A stretch of DNA of 64,000 bases, taken from CAWCOU01 sp963797335. Its GTDB lineage: Bacteria > Pseudomonadota > Gammaproteobacteria > JAURND01. A program made the position numbers and the translations under genes. The DNA lies in contig CAWCOU010000006.1 of assembly GCA_963797335.1 (NCBI GenBank), forward strand, positions 868,001-932,000. Reading direction: 5' to 3'. The notes beneath the pieces were generated by a model. It saw only the letters and a program-made list of their open reading frames with translations, was not told the origin of the DNA and ran no database searches. Shown in pieces: positions 47,550 through 57,800 of the stretch; positions within the stretch are counted from its first letter, which is position 1; each line of letters opens with the position of its first letter.

Positions 47550-47633
47550 TCGGTCGTCCCGCGGCTGGCCCATATTACATCGTCCCGTGGCTTTTCCTCA
47601 TCACGTCGTCCCGCGGACAAGCCGCGGGACGAC
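47550..47633. repeat. Palindromic CGTCCCGCGG repeats
   Basis: Three CGTCCCGYGG units occur, at about 47558, 47581 and 47608. The last is a perfect 12-bp-arm palindrome (GTCGTCCCGCGG/CCGCGGGACGAC, 47605-47633). They lie between the end of the Pfa-like operon and the PmrA box. The palindrome might terminate the operon transcript, though no T-run follows it. Confidence 0.6.
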
Positions 47634-47703
47634 GCTGTAAAGAGCAAATAATGACGTAGAATTTTACATTAAATTCAAGACATAGGCTATGCTTTTGGTG
47701 GTT

Positions 47704-50700
47704 TTACTGCGCTACTAGCCTCATTCCTAAGTTCTGGGCTTCATAAATCCGTTTGCCATCTACCCATAAGGAGCCTTCGGCTAGGGCGAGGATGCCTTCT
47801 TCGTCTTTTTGTACGGAGATGACATGAATCATCACGGTCATTCGCTTGTTTTCAGACACTACCTGGCCGCGGTATTTCCAGGTCAGGGTGGTATTTACGG
47901 CCAGGGGTTGGAAACGGGGGTTGACCATATCGGCATGGAGATTTTCCGATAGCATGTAAAATTGCAGTAATTGCAGCATGGCTTCTAAGCCTAAAGAGCC
48001 CGGTTGGACTGGGTCATTGAAAAAATGTGCTTTAAAAAACCATAATGAGGGGTCTAGGGTTTTTTCGCCGACTAATTGGGCACGATAGCCACCTTGGTTG
48101 CGCCAAAAGCCAGTCACTCGGTCGATCATTAACAGCGTGGGTTGGTGTAAGCCAGCTAGTGGCGCAAGCGACTCGTCCACAGGAAACGAATTTTTTGGGG
48201 GATGGACTGCCCAAGTTCCCAGATCATGGCTATCCGAAGCAGGAGTTTGGGTGAGGTCGACTAGGGTGGAGTCCGCCAGGGATAACAAGGATTTTTCATG
48301 CTCGGGTATGGGCAGGCCCACTTGGTCAATAAACGCTTCCGGTGGGAAAAAGCCGAATACCGTGTTCATGGTGCAGATAGGCGCATCTTTTATATAGCCT
48401 TGCACTTGGAAAGCACAGATGATCATACCGGCGGATTGCGAAACCTGGGTCACTTTGACATGGGTGCGTAATTGACCGGCGGTGGGTAATACTTCTTGGT
48501 GCCAGGTGAGGCTACCATCCAGATTGCGGAACAGTAAATCTTGTTCGGAATGCAGAGCACAGCCCATGAAAAAAGCCGTCCAGCCGCAGGGTTGTAATAG
48601 CGATTCCAGATAAACGCAAAACGGCATGGTAGCGTAACCATTTTTACTAAAATACCAGGCATCATCGGGCACATCGTAGGCAAACGTGACTTCTCCGCCG
48701 CTGGCCATCTTGCCCATCTGCGCCTGAATATCCGTCACCCGCGACATAAAATGATAAGGCGGCGCTGGAATACGCGGGATGCGGCGATGGTTGTCGAAGG
48801 GCTGATAAAGTTTTCCAAACAGCTGTGACGGCTTGCCCAATGCGCCCGCCAATAAGGAGCGGAAATCGAAGGTGAAGCCATCGATACTCGCTGCCGGTGG
48901 GTTATCCGAATGATTCTGCAATAGTGGGTGTTTGTCTGTCAAAGGCCAATCGGGCGTCAGGCGCAGGCCCACTTTGCCGTGAAACGATTTTAAACCATCG
49001 ACGGTAATCAACAGATCGGCGTAAAGCGTGGGAATCGGTTCCGCAATCACGCTGGTGACAAAAATTTCATAAATAGCTTGTTGGGTGTCTGGCTGTACTT
49101 GGCCGCGGCAGCGTAATTTATAAGTCTGCTCCGTTACCGGTTCAAAACGCCAGCCATCCCGATTAACGGTATAGCCTAGCGCCGTCATATAGCACGCCAT
49201 CAATTGTAATCCGGTTTCCAACATCAAGGTCGCCGGCATACACGGGCTATTTTTAAAGTGGGCTTTAAAAAACCAATCATCCGGCGTGACTGTTTGCACA
49301 CCGCGCATGTAACCGCGCTGCCACGGACCGCCGTGCGGATCGAAATGGGTGATGTCGTGCAAAAATAACATCCGCCCAGAAGCGATACATGGCGTACGGG
49401 TATGAGTTTGGGTGCGGTTGTAAGCCTGACCAAAACAAGTCACGACATCGCCTTGAGCAAACGCTTCTAATTGCTGACGGTTGATCGGAGTGAATGGGGC
49501 CTGAATTTTGGGTGGCGCTAGGGGTAAGCTCGTGTCGCAACTTTCATTGTTGACATCCCATAAAATACCACCCGATTCGGCTAATTCTTGATCGGAAAAA
49601 AAGCCAGCCTGACCAGTGCCTTTGATGCGCAGCTCACCATTAATTCGACACTCGCAACGAAAGAAAACAATGCGGATATCACCCTGCTTAGCATGGCCTT
49701 CCAAATGAACTTCGTAATGCAAGGTATCGCCGATTTTTGGCAATCCACCTAAATATTGAAACTCACTGCCCAACAATCGATAAACACGTTCGCCTCGGTT
49801 GTAAAAATCCAAACCCAGCCAAGAAGTCAGTAACAAAATAGCTTGGCCGGATTCAATGCTAATACCAAACGGCATATGGCCTTGGTGCAAATACCAGGAG
49901 TCTTCGCAGACATCTGTTTCGCTCCAAATAACACCTTTATTGGCGAGCGAACCAGGTTCGGCATCGATACCCAAAATACGATCGGTTAGTAACAACGGCG
50001 GCTGTGGCATCCGTATCACGCGTGCGTATTGATCCAATGGTTTAAACCAATCGCCGAAGCGCGAAGAAATTTTTCCAGAGGATACTATTTCTAAATCTTT
50101 GCGCGAGAACGCAGGACCCGGATGATTGCTGGTACAACCCGCCGCTAATCGTGAAATCGACTGCGCCACTGTTTGCATCAATGTTTTTTGACCGTCGATA
50201 CCATTAAATGCCGTGGTATCGATGGGCATACCCACGCGCACCGTCAACGATTGATGGCGCCGCAAGTTCCAAGTAAAAGGCGGTAGCGCACGATCCGTAC
50301 CGTCAATACCAATAGGAATGATTTGCGCCCCCACTTCCCGAGCAAACCGAAAACCGCCCGGTTTTAGAGGGGATAATTGCCCTGTGCTTGAACGTTTGCC
50401 TTCCGGAAAAATAAATAACCGTATCCCCTGCGCCAATTTCTCTTTAGCGGATTGAAATAGTTGATCCATGCTCTGCGGGTTCTGCGCATCAACCGCTAAA
50501 AACTCAGCTTCTTGAATGGCAGGGCCGAAGATGGGCAGATGAAATAAATATTGTTTAACCAAAAATCGAGTCGTACCCGGCAACAGCGCATACAACAACG
50601 GTAAATCAAAAAAGCTCAAATGATTGGCCATAAAAATAATCGGCACTTTATTTTGCATTTGAAAACCGGGGGCAAATTCGATGCGATAGTTGGCATCAAT

Positions 50701-50868
50701 CAACGATAAAATGTGCTTGGACCCAATTTGTAAGCGTCGATTAACGGTGCCACGTTTTAGCTTATGCCATCTCGCATCCCATAAAATGCACGAACAATTC
50801 CACAGCGTCACACCGACACAGGCGGTTAGCGTCCACCATTTATGTAACCACTGCCACAACCGCTTCAT
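47704..50868 (-). CDS. Acyltransferase fused to two PfaC-type FabA-like dehydratases
   Basis: This 1054-residue fusion begins with a PlsC-type acyltransferase: ANHLSFFDLP (H83, D88) and LFIFPEGKRSSTGQ (E156). Four hotdog units follow. They pair as two double-hotdog dehydratases: unit 1 QGHMPFGISIESGQ (about 330), unit 2 FFKAHFKNSPCMPATLMLET (H537), unit 3 WYFSKNGYATMPFCVYLESL (about 737) and unit 4 FFKAHFFNDPVQPGSLGLEA (H948). Units 3-4 are typical PfaC DH sequence. The KS and chain-length-factor domains that precede these in PfaC are absent and an acyltransferase stands in their place. It overlaps the PfaD-like gene by 4 bp (ATGA). Predicted role: dehydrate and isomerise ACP-bound intermediates and pass the product to lysophosphatidate. 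Confidence 0.9.
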   Translation of the reverse strand: MKRLWQWLHKWWTLTACVGVTLWNCSCILWDARWHKLKRGTVNRRLQIGSKHILSLIDANYRIEFAPGFQMQNKVPIIFMANHLSFFDLPLLYALLPGTTRFLVKQYLFHLPIFGPAIQEAEFLAVDAQNPQSMDQLFQSAKEKLAQGIRLFIFPEGKRSSTGQLSPLKPGGFRFAREVGAQIIPIGIDGTDRALPPFTWNLRRHQSLTVRVGMPIDTTAFNGIDGQKTLMQTVAQSISRLAAGCTSNHPGPAFSRKDLEIVSSGKISSRFGDWFKPLDQYARVIRMPQPPLLLTDRILGIDAEPGSLANKGVIWSETDVCEDSWYLHQGHMPFGISIESGQAILLLTSWLGLDFYNRGERVYRLLGSEFQYLGGLPKIGDTLHYEVHLEGHAKQGDIRIVFFRCECRINGELRIKGTGQAGFFSDQELAESGGILWDVNNESCDTSLPLAPPKIQAPFTPINRQQLEAFAQGDVVTCFGQAYNRTQTHTRTPCIASGRMLFLHDITHFDPHGGPWQRGYMRGVQTVTPDDWFFKAHFKNSPCMPATLMLETGLQLMACYMTALGYTVNRDGWRFEPVTEQTYKLRCRGQVQPDTQQAIYEIFVTSVIAEPIPTLYADLLITVDGLKSFHGKVGLRLTPDWPLTDKHPLLQNHSDNPPAASIDGFTFDFRSLLAGALGKPSQLFGKLYQPFDNHRRIPRIPAPPYHFMSRVTDIQAQMGKMASGGEVTFAYDVPDDAWYFSKNGYATMPFCVYLESLLQPCGWTAFFMGCALHSEQDLLFRNLDGSLTWHQEVLPTAGQLRTHVKVTQVSQSAGMIICAFQVQGYIKDAPICTMNTVFGFFPPEAFIDQVGLPIPEHEKSLLSLADSTLVDLTQTPASDSHDLGTWAVHPPKNSFPVDESLAPLAGLHQPTLLMIDRVTGFWRNQGGYRAQLVGEKTLDPSLWFFKAHFFNDPVQPGSLGLEAMLQLLQFYMLSENLHADMVNPRFQPLAVNTTLTWKYRGQVVSENKRMTVMIHVISVQKDEEGILALAEGSLWVDGKRIYEAQNLGMRLVAQ

Positions 50869-52463
50869 AACAAGAGTCTCGGTTGGTAATGAAAGGCGAT
50901 GGCGGGCAGCGCTAATCCTATGCTTCGTAATTGTTGAGCGCGCAACGTGACCGCAGCACCTTCTAATAAATTACGGCCGATTTGTGCGACATTGCGTGCG
51001 GCTAAGTCGGCTAAAAACGAATCGGCTACCCAGGCATTAAATGCACCCATTGCCGGACCGCACCAAATTTGGTAATCCATTTTTCGTTCGGCATTGCCTT
51101 GAATGGCCCAGCGGCTGGATAAGCCTAAATACCAACGAAATACCAAGGCCATTTTATGCTTAGCATCTCGCTCTGCTAATACCACTTGTTCAGGATCGCG
51201 TTGTTGAAAAAAGTTTTTCGTCAAATCCCAAATGGCGGAGAGGGAGTTCATAAAAATTTGGGTTTCTAGTACGGTTTTTTCTGCTTCGGGAATGGCTTCT
51301 AAACTTTCAAAGCGCGAGTAAATATCGTAGAGTTTATTGGCGCGTGATCCGAATAAACAGCCGCGCTTCAAAATTTGTAATTTCACGCCTAATTCAAACA
51401 TATCCGAAGCCGGCGCCATCATCACATCAGCAATGCCCGCTTGGCTGAGCAATGCTTTACCTGCATCTGATAATCCAGATTCTACGGCGGATTGATTAAT
51501 GGAACCCGTTAACACATAGGCAGCACCCATGGTAAACGCAGCAGCCACGGCGGTGGGTGTGCCTAAGCCGCCAGCAGCACCGATGCGTAATGGTGTGGTG
51601 TAGTCATGAGTGGCGGTGATTTGTTGCGCTAATTGATAAATCGTGGGGAATAAACCGACGAGGGGGCGATTGTCGGTGTGGCCACCGGAGTCTCCTTCCA
51701 CGGTAATATCTTCGGCCAAGGGTATGTGCGCCGCTAACTGCGCTTCGGTAGCAGTTAACTGCCCCGATTGCACCAGTGATTCTAGAATATCCTGCGGCGC
51801 TGGCGATATAAACAAGCGAGCGACTTCCGGACGAGAAATTTTCGCCACGATGTGGTGGCGTCGCACAATTTCACCGGCCGGTGACGTACTCAGCCCTTTG
51901 CACGCGTAATACACCAAATGCGGATTCAACGACATATACGCCGAAGCGGAAACGCGTTGCACGCCGTGACGAATATATAAATCGACAATGCTCGCTTCTA
52001 AGCGCGGCTCTTGCGGCGAATGAATTAAATTAGCACCCCAACCGGCGAATTTATCTTGTAATTGATTTTTAATCGTGACGATATTTTCTTCAATCACCGA
52101 CGGCGGCAAACCACCGGCGCCAAAAAATCCCATCATGCCAGCTTGCGCGGCAGCAATCACCATTTTCGCCGTGGCAATGCCATTGGCCATTTCACCGACG
52201 ATATAAGGAAAACGCAATTGATGCGTGCGTAAAAATTCTTGCGAGCCCAACCATTCAGGATAAATGGCGGGCAAGATAGCCACAGGCATCCATTCCTCCG
52301 TATTATTTTCCGCGATCATTTGCTGGTAGGAAGTGTCTGTAACCACTTGCCACTGCGCGGTGGTTTTGTGTTGAAGAATATGCAATTTTTCGCGAACGGC
52401 TTCTACAAGTTCCAGCCAATGCTGTTCTTGCGCTGTCAATTTATTTTTAAGATCAGATGTCAT
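50865..52463 (-). CDS. pfaD: PfaD-family enoyl reductase
   Basis: The 532-residue protein is PfaD-like, a flavin-dependent TIM-barrel trans-acting enoyl reductase related to nitronate monooxygenase and FabK. Clear family segments are MPVAILPAIYPEWLGSQEFL, RFPYIVGEMANGIATAKMVI, MGFFGAGGLPPSVIEENI, EDITVEGDSGGHTDNRPLVG, LRIGAAGGLGTPTAVAAAFT and the C-terminal WCGPAMGAFNAWVADSFLAD. PfaD occurs almost only with Pfa/PUFA-type synthases. It overlaps the KR gene by 11 bp upstream and the acyltransferase-DH gene by 4 bp downstream. Confidence 0.95.
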   Translation of the reverse strand: MTSDLKNKLTAQEQHWLELVEAVREKLHILQHKTTAQWQVVTDTSYQQMIAENNTEEWMPVAILPAIYPEWLGSQEFLRTHQLRFPYIVGEMANGIATAKMVIAAAQAGMMGFFGAGGLPPSVIEENIVTIKNQLQDKFAGWGANLIHSPQEPRLEASIVDLYIRHGVQRVSASAYMSLNPHLVYYACKGLSTSPAGEIVRRHHIVAKISRPEVARLFISPAPQDILESLVQSGQLTATEAQLAAHIPLAEDITVEGDSGGHTDNRPLVGLFPTIYQLAQQITATHDYTTPLRIGAAGGLGTPTAVAAAFTMGAAYVLTGSINQSAVESGLSDAGKALLSQAGIADVMMAPASDMFELGVKLQILKRGCLFGSRANKLYDIYSRFESLEAIPEAEKTVLETQIFMNSLSAIWDLTKNFFQQRDPEQVVLAERDAKHKMALVFRWYLGLSSRWAIQGNAERKMDYQIWCGPAMGAFNAWVADSFLADLAARNVAQIGRNLLEGAAVTLRAQQLRSIGLALPAIAFHYQPRLLL

Positions 52464-54810
52464 AACATACCCCTTCTACTTCTAACAGCTCTGCATACAG
52501 TCGACCGTCGTCGTGAAATAACCAAGCATCGACGGCAATTGCAAATTTACTTTTCACTCGGCCTTTCAACACGCAACGCAAACTGCCAGAGCTTTGGCGA
52601 TCATCAAATAATTGCAAGCGACCGACGGCGGTCGGTAAGCTGCGTTTACCGAGCATTCGATCACCCCACAAGCGCGCAATTTGAAAAACGGCATCAATGG
52701 CTACCGCGTCGGTGTGCCAATGGCCAGGCCAATGCATGGCTTGCACGCCAAATACGTGCGCTATCGCCACATCATCGCCAATGCCATCAAGGCGGTGAAT
52801 GGCTTGAAAATGCGGGCCGTGAAATAATAAGCGTTGATGGTAAGCGTCGTCGTACACTTCTTCTAAATCGTAAGGCCAGGCAGCCGCTGATGATAAATCC
52901 GGTAATTGCAACACCGGCGGCTCGGCTGGCGCATCGAGTAAATGAATATCGGCTGCGTAATTTAAGCTCAGGGATTGTGCATCACTACGTAAGGTCAACC
53001 GCCAATGTGTTTCTTTTGGTTCGCAGCTGAGTACGAATGTTTGAGGTGCTCGATAAAATTCTTTTAATTGCACCCCTCGCATCATGCGAAAATTTTCCAC
53101 CACAAATGATTTGGCTTGCGGATTTTGTTTTTTAGCGGCGGCAACAAACCATTCCATCACCAAACAAACCGGCAATACCGGAACTTCTTGCACCACGTGA
53201 TCGACTAAAAATGGATACGTGAGTTGATCCACCGTTAATGATGGTTCTGCTGTAGCGAGCTCGGGTTGTAAAGTTTCACCAATGACCACTTCCACCGTCG
53301 AAGGCCCAGCCTGAATTTCATCGACCAATCGCTGCGCGCCTTCCGCAATCGGCAATAACGCCACTCCACGTTGTTGAAATAATTGCTGTAATTGCGGCGT
53401 CACCATGCCACCCTGCCACGGCCCCCAATTAATCGCCTTCACCACGCAGTTGGGATGTTGGCGTTGGTATTCTTGAGCCACTTTATTTAGTACTTCATTG
53501 GCCATGGCGTAATCGCATTGCCCGGTATTACCAAAACGACCAGCGACGGAAGAAAATAGAACCACTGCTTGCAACGAATCAGCCTGCGTGACCGCTAATA
53601 GATTTTTTAAGCCAATGACTTTAGTCGAAAAAACTTGAGTGAATTGTTCTGGTGTTTTTTCTTGAATTAATTTATCGGCTAATACACCGGCGCCGTGGAT
53701 AATTCCTGCGATATTTCCCCATTGGGTGCGAACTTCAGAGACAGCGGTTTGCAATGCCTCTTCATTTTGAACATCCACCGCTTTATAAATAACCGCACTA
53801 TCTAATTGTTGGAGTGAGTTGATTGTCGCTTCGATTTCTCGATTAGCTTCTATTCGATTCACCTCGGCTTGAATGGCTTTAGGCGTAGCCGGCAGTTGCT
53901 TAGCAACCAATTGCTCGAATATGACTTTTTTTAATTCGGGTGTGGTGCTTGCTTGACGATAAATTTCCGGCTCTTTTTGCAGAGCGGTGCGACCGAATAA
54001 GACAAAACGTAATGGCTGTGTTTTTGCTAATGCTAATAAACAAGCCGCTGTGACACCGCGACCGCCACCCGTCACCAGCACGACGGCGTGATCGGAGAAT
54101 GCCTTCTTTTTTTTATCGACGGCTTCGGTACGTAATGCCGTAGTTATTCGTTGACCATTGGCAAGTAATCCTATTTCAATGGTAGGATCGACCGTAAAAA
54201 ATTCCGCAAGTAACCGCTCCGCCATTTTCGGCAAAGCAAGTCGTCTGTCGTCTCGGCAAGGATGCCGGGACCCAGTCTGCAGGGACGGGAAACTTTCACA
54301 TCCTTGTAAACTGGATCCCGGCATCTCTGCCGGGACGATATGTTCTATTGGAATGATGTATTCTATATCGATCACTCGACACGTCGCTGCCGGCCATTCT
54401 TGCACGGCAGTTTTCACCAATCCGGATAAACCACCTGCCCAAACCGCAAATGGCTCGGTGGCGGCTAAACCAAATTGTCCCGCTAAATTTTGCACGCCGA
54501 TCAACACGCCACCGTGCACCGAAAAATGCGGCGCGATTTTTTTCGCATGTGCAAATAAGCGTTCATTCACGGCGATCGCTTGTGCTTCGTCAGAAAACGT
54601 TTGCAGCGCATCCAATAAAATGGCGACATCGCATTGCTCTGGTAATTCCACATCAATACAAACGTTATAACCTAATTGCGATAGCTTTAACCCCAGCACT
54701 TCGGCCAAACCATACCCGTCGCGAGTCATCGCGATTCGGTAGTGCAGAGGCCATGGCTGCGATGCAGAAGCGATCGTCGCCGGGCGTATGTGGAGTATCG
54801 AACGTGTCAT
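52453..54810 (-). CDS. Ketoreductase plus PKS-type dehydratase protein (C-terminal half of PfaA)
   Basis: This 785-residue protein corresponds to the KR-DH end of PfaA as a separate polypeptide. The KR has an N-terminal structural part (about 20-150) and the NADPH fold VVLVTGGGRGVTAACLLALA (about 243-262). Its catalytic residues lie in VVLFSSVAGRFGNTGQCDYA (S418/S419, Y432) and then MANEVLNK (N436). The C-terminal 260 residues form a PKS-type double hotdog with LVDHVVQEVPVLPVCLVMEW and the second-half Asp region TDAVAIDAVFQIARLW. Residues about 158-189 are encoded by an inserted palindromic element between the two KR subdomains. Start codon ATG at 54810, 9 bp after the KS gene. Confidence 0.92.
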   Translation of the reverse strand: MTRSILHIRPATIASASQPWPLHYRIAMTRDGYGLAEVLGLKLSQLGYNVCIDVELPEQCDVAILLDALQTFSDEAQAIAVNERLFAHAKKIAPHFSVHGGVLIGVQNLAGQFGLAATEPFAVWAGGLSGLVKTAVQEWPAATCRVIDIEYIIPIEHIVPAEMPGSSLQGCESFPSLQTGSRHPCRDDRRLALPKMAERLLAEFFTVDPTIEIGLLANGQRITTALRTEAVDKKKKAFSDHAVVLVTGGGRGVTAACLLALAKTQPLRFVLFGRTALQKEPEIYRQASTTPELKKVIFEQLVAKQLPATPKAIQAEVNRIEANREIEATINSLQQLDSAVIYKAVDVQNEEALQTAVSEVRTQWGNIAGIIHGAGVLADKLIQEKTPEQFTQVFSTKVIGLKNLLAVTQADSLQAVVLFSSVAGRFGNTGQCDYAMANEVLNKVAQEYQRQHPNCVVKAINWGPWQGGMVTPQLQQLFQQRGVALLPIAEGAQRLVDEIQAGPSTVEVVIGETLQPELATAEPSLTVDQLTYPFLVDHVVQEVPVLPVCLVMEWFVAAAKKQNPQAKSFVVENFRMMRGVQLKEFYRAPQTFVLSCEPKETHWRLTLRSDAQSLSLNYAADIHLLDAPAEPPVLQLPDLSSAAAWPYDLEEVYDDAYHQRLLFHGPHFQAIHRLDGIGDDVAIAHVFGVQAMHWPGHWHTDAVAIDAVFQIARLWGDRMLGKRSLPTAVGRLQLFDDRQSSGSLRCVLKGRVKSKFAIAVDAWLFHDDGRLYAELLEVEGVCYDI
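54247..54339 (-). repeat. In-frame palindromic element within the ketoreductase gene
   Basis: A 93-bp (31-codon) element has arms 54247-54278 and 54308-54339 that match as inverted repeats at 26 of 32 positions. It is read as HIVPAEMPGSSLQGCESFPS and onward to TGSRHPCRDD. The core is shared with 29761-29852 in both sequence and reading frame. Confidence 0.85.
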
Positions 54811-54819
54811 TTTCTTTGC

Positions 54820-57800
54820 TTAACGTTTGGCTTGCTTCACGTAACGAAGAATATCGCCCAAGGTTTGCAGCTTGCCTAATTCATTAGGATTAATTTCCGG
54901 TAAATTGGGAATGCGTTGCACTAAGGTCGATAAAATTTCCACGCGTTTGATGGAGTCGATACCTAAATCCGCTTCGATAGCCATGTCCATATTGAGCATT
55001 TCGGCGGGGTAACCGGTTTTTTCTACCACGACATTAAGCAGTTGTGTTTGTAAATCATCGGCAGCAGGGACTGGTGCTGCGACTGCAACCGGTGCCTGCG
55101 GAACCGCAGCTGGTGGCGGTGTATTTACGACCACTGGCGCGGTGATAGCGATGGGTAATGGCGGTGGTGGCGCTTGTACTTGAGGTTGCACAGGTGCAGC
55201 AGCAATCACCGGTGCTGACACCACGGCTACCGGCGCAACGGCTGCGGCTACAGGAGCGGGTGCGGTCACGGGTGGTGCAACAACTACGGGTTGCGGTAAC
55301 GAGGTCACCACATTCGGCAGAGCTAAAACACTACTGTCGCCTGCACTCGCAGGTAACTCCATACTCACACCGCTGGCGGCATGATCGGCCAATCGACTGA
55401 TGGAATTTAGAAAAGCAATATGACTTTCGGCCATGGCTTTCTGGTAAATATTATGGGAATTAACCAACTCTAGCTGCAATGCCTGCTGCATTTGCACTAG
55501 GTAGGGGTTGTTTGTTTGCGACATATTCGTTTCCTCGGTTGCTGAAATAGTGGGGTGCGTCGGTGCGTCGTTACTTGCTGGGACGATGTTACTTGCCGGG
55601 GCTTCCGGAATGACTTTACTTGCATGAATGATATTACTTACCGGGGCGACATTATTTGTCGCGGGAGCGTTATCCGCTGGGATGACATTACTTGCTGTTG
55701 CAGGCTCGCTGCGCTGATCATGTGTCTGCTCCGTGAAATTTCCAGGTGGATAAGGTTTGTGGTAATTTGTGCCATTGATTTGAATGGTAAAACCCTGTTT
55801 TTTTGTTATCGGTAATTTATCTTGTGGGGCGTACTCTCGCCAAAGCACTTGAAAATTCGGATTTAACCCTTGGCAAAATAACTGTGCTAAACCATGCCAA
55901 AGTGAAGTCACGCCGTGTTCACCGCGTCTATCCAAATGAATGGCTTTAAACGGCCGATTTTCTAAGCAGTAATTAACTAACCCCGTTAAGACATTATGCG
56001 CGCCGACTTCGATAAACGTGCGCACACCTTGCGCGTAGGCATTTTCGATTTGGGTTTGGAAGCGAACGGGATTCGCCAATTGTTGCGCCAATTGATCTTT
56101 CATCGCATTGACGTCGTCAGGATAAATCTCTCCAGTCAAATTAGCCCATACTGGCAGCTTAGGCGCTTGCCAGGTTAACGTGGTTAAAAACTCTCGCAGC
56201 GGTTGGCAGCTGGGCTGCACTAAATGGGAATGAAACCCGGTAGCCACCGTTAATCGTTGGCAGCGGATTTTTTCTTGCGTGAAATAGGCCTGTGCTGCTT
56301 CGATTTCGGCGACGCTGCCCGATAATACTAATTGGTTAGGCGCATTGAAATTGGCGGGCGTGGCTTTTAGGTGTTGTTTTTCTAGAATGGCCAACACATC
56401 CGCTGCAGGATAAAACACGGATAACATCGCGCCCGGGGTTTGGGCGGCATCCCGCATTAATTCGCCGCGTTTGCGGGCTAAGCGAATTAATGTCTCGGCA
56501 TCCATCACGCCGGCAGCATAAAGCGCCGTTAATTCCCCAAAACTATGGCCACAAACCGCGTCGGGTTTAAGACCCAGTTGGGTTAATAAATCTAAGTGCA
56601 TCAGGCTGTGCACGGCCAGCGCCGGTTGCGCGAATTCGGTGGCCCTTAATCGTTGCTCATTGGCGTCGCGCTGCTCCTCGGTGAGCCGGTGTTTAGGGAA
56701 CACCACATCTTGCAGGGTGAATTGTTCATCTAAAGATAAGCGCCCCGCTTGATCCCAGACCGCCATACTGTCTGAAAAAGCCATGGCGACATCCGCGCCC
56801 ATACCCAGGTATTGGCTGCCTTGGCCGGGGAACATAAACATCACTTGCCCGGGGTTAGCCTGGTTGGCGTAATAAATACCTTGTTTTAAGCTAATCGCTT
56901 GCTCACCCGCTTCTTGAATCGAAGCCAAGGCTTGTTGCAACTTCGTGGTGAAGCCGGGGATATCATTCGCGACAATGGCTAAACGACAGCGGTGTTCCGC
57001 CGACAACTGCAACTGCGTTTGCTGAGCCACGGCAGATAAAGAGGAATAAGAAGGTAATTGCTGAAGCATGGCTTGACCAGCTGCCACCAGTTCGGTGGGA
57101 TTCGCCGCTGCTAAGAGCACCAACTCGCTGGGAAACGTGCGCAGACGCGCCGCTTTCCGGCCACTGCCCGTGTATTCTTCTAAAGCCACATGAAAATCAC
57201 TACCACCAAAACCAAACGCACTCACGCCAGCGCGACGCGGCTCCGCTTGTGGGTGCACCCAGGGCCGTAATTGGGTATTTAAATATAGTGGGGATTTATC
57301 CAATTCAAACTGTCGATTCGGTTGACCGAGTTTAATCGTGGCCGGCAATACTTTATGGTGCAACGCCATCACAGCTTTAAATAAGCCGGCTGCACCAGCC
57401 GCCGCTTTGGTATGACCGATTTGGGATTTAATGGAGCCCAAGGCACAACTCGCCACCTGGGTATGCCCGGATTCTTTAAACGTCATCTCCAGCCCTTGGA
57501 ACTCGGCCAAATCCCCCGCTTTAGTGCCGGTGCCATGCCCTTCGATCAACTCTACTGTACCGATATTAAACCCAGCCTGCGCATACGCACGCTGCTCGGC
57601 TTTCGATTGCCCTTTCGATAAAGGTGCGTAAATACTTTTGCTGCGGCCATCCGAAGCAGTGCCCAGGCCGCGAATAACGGCATAAATTTTATCGTTTTGC
57701 TGCTCGGCATCTTCTAATCGTTTAAGCGCGAAGAAACCGACGCCCTCGCCCAAAATGGTGCCATCGGAATCATCGGAGAAAGGGCGGCAATCGCCCTTGA

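Noticed and set aside
54158..54670. 170-residue plus-strand frame across the in-frame repeat
   Set aside because: It lies opposite the KR protein and has low-quality composition.
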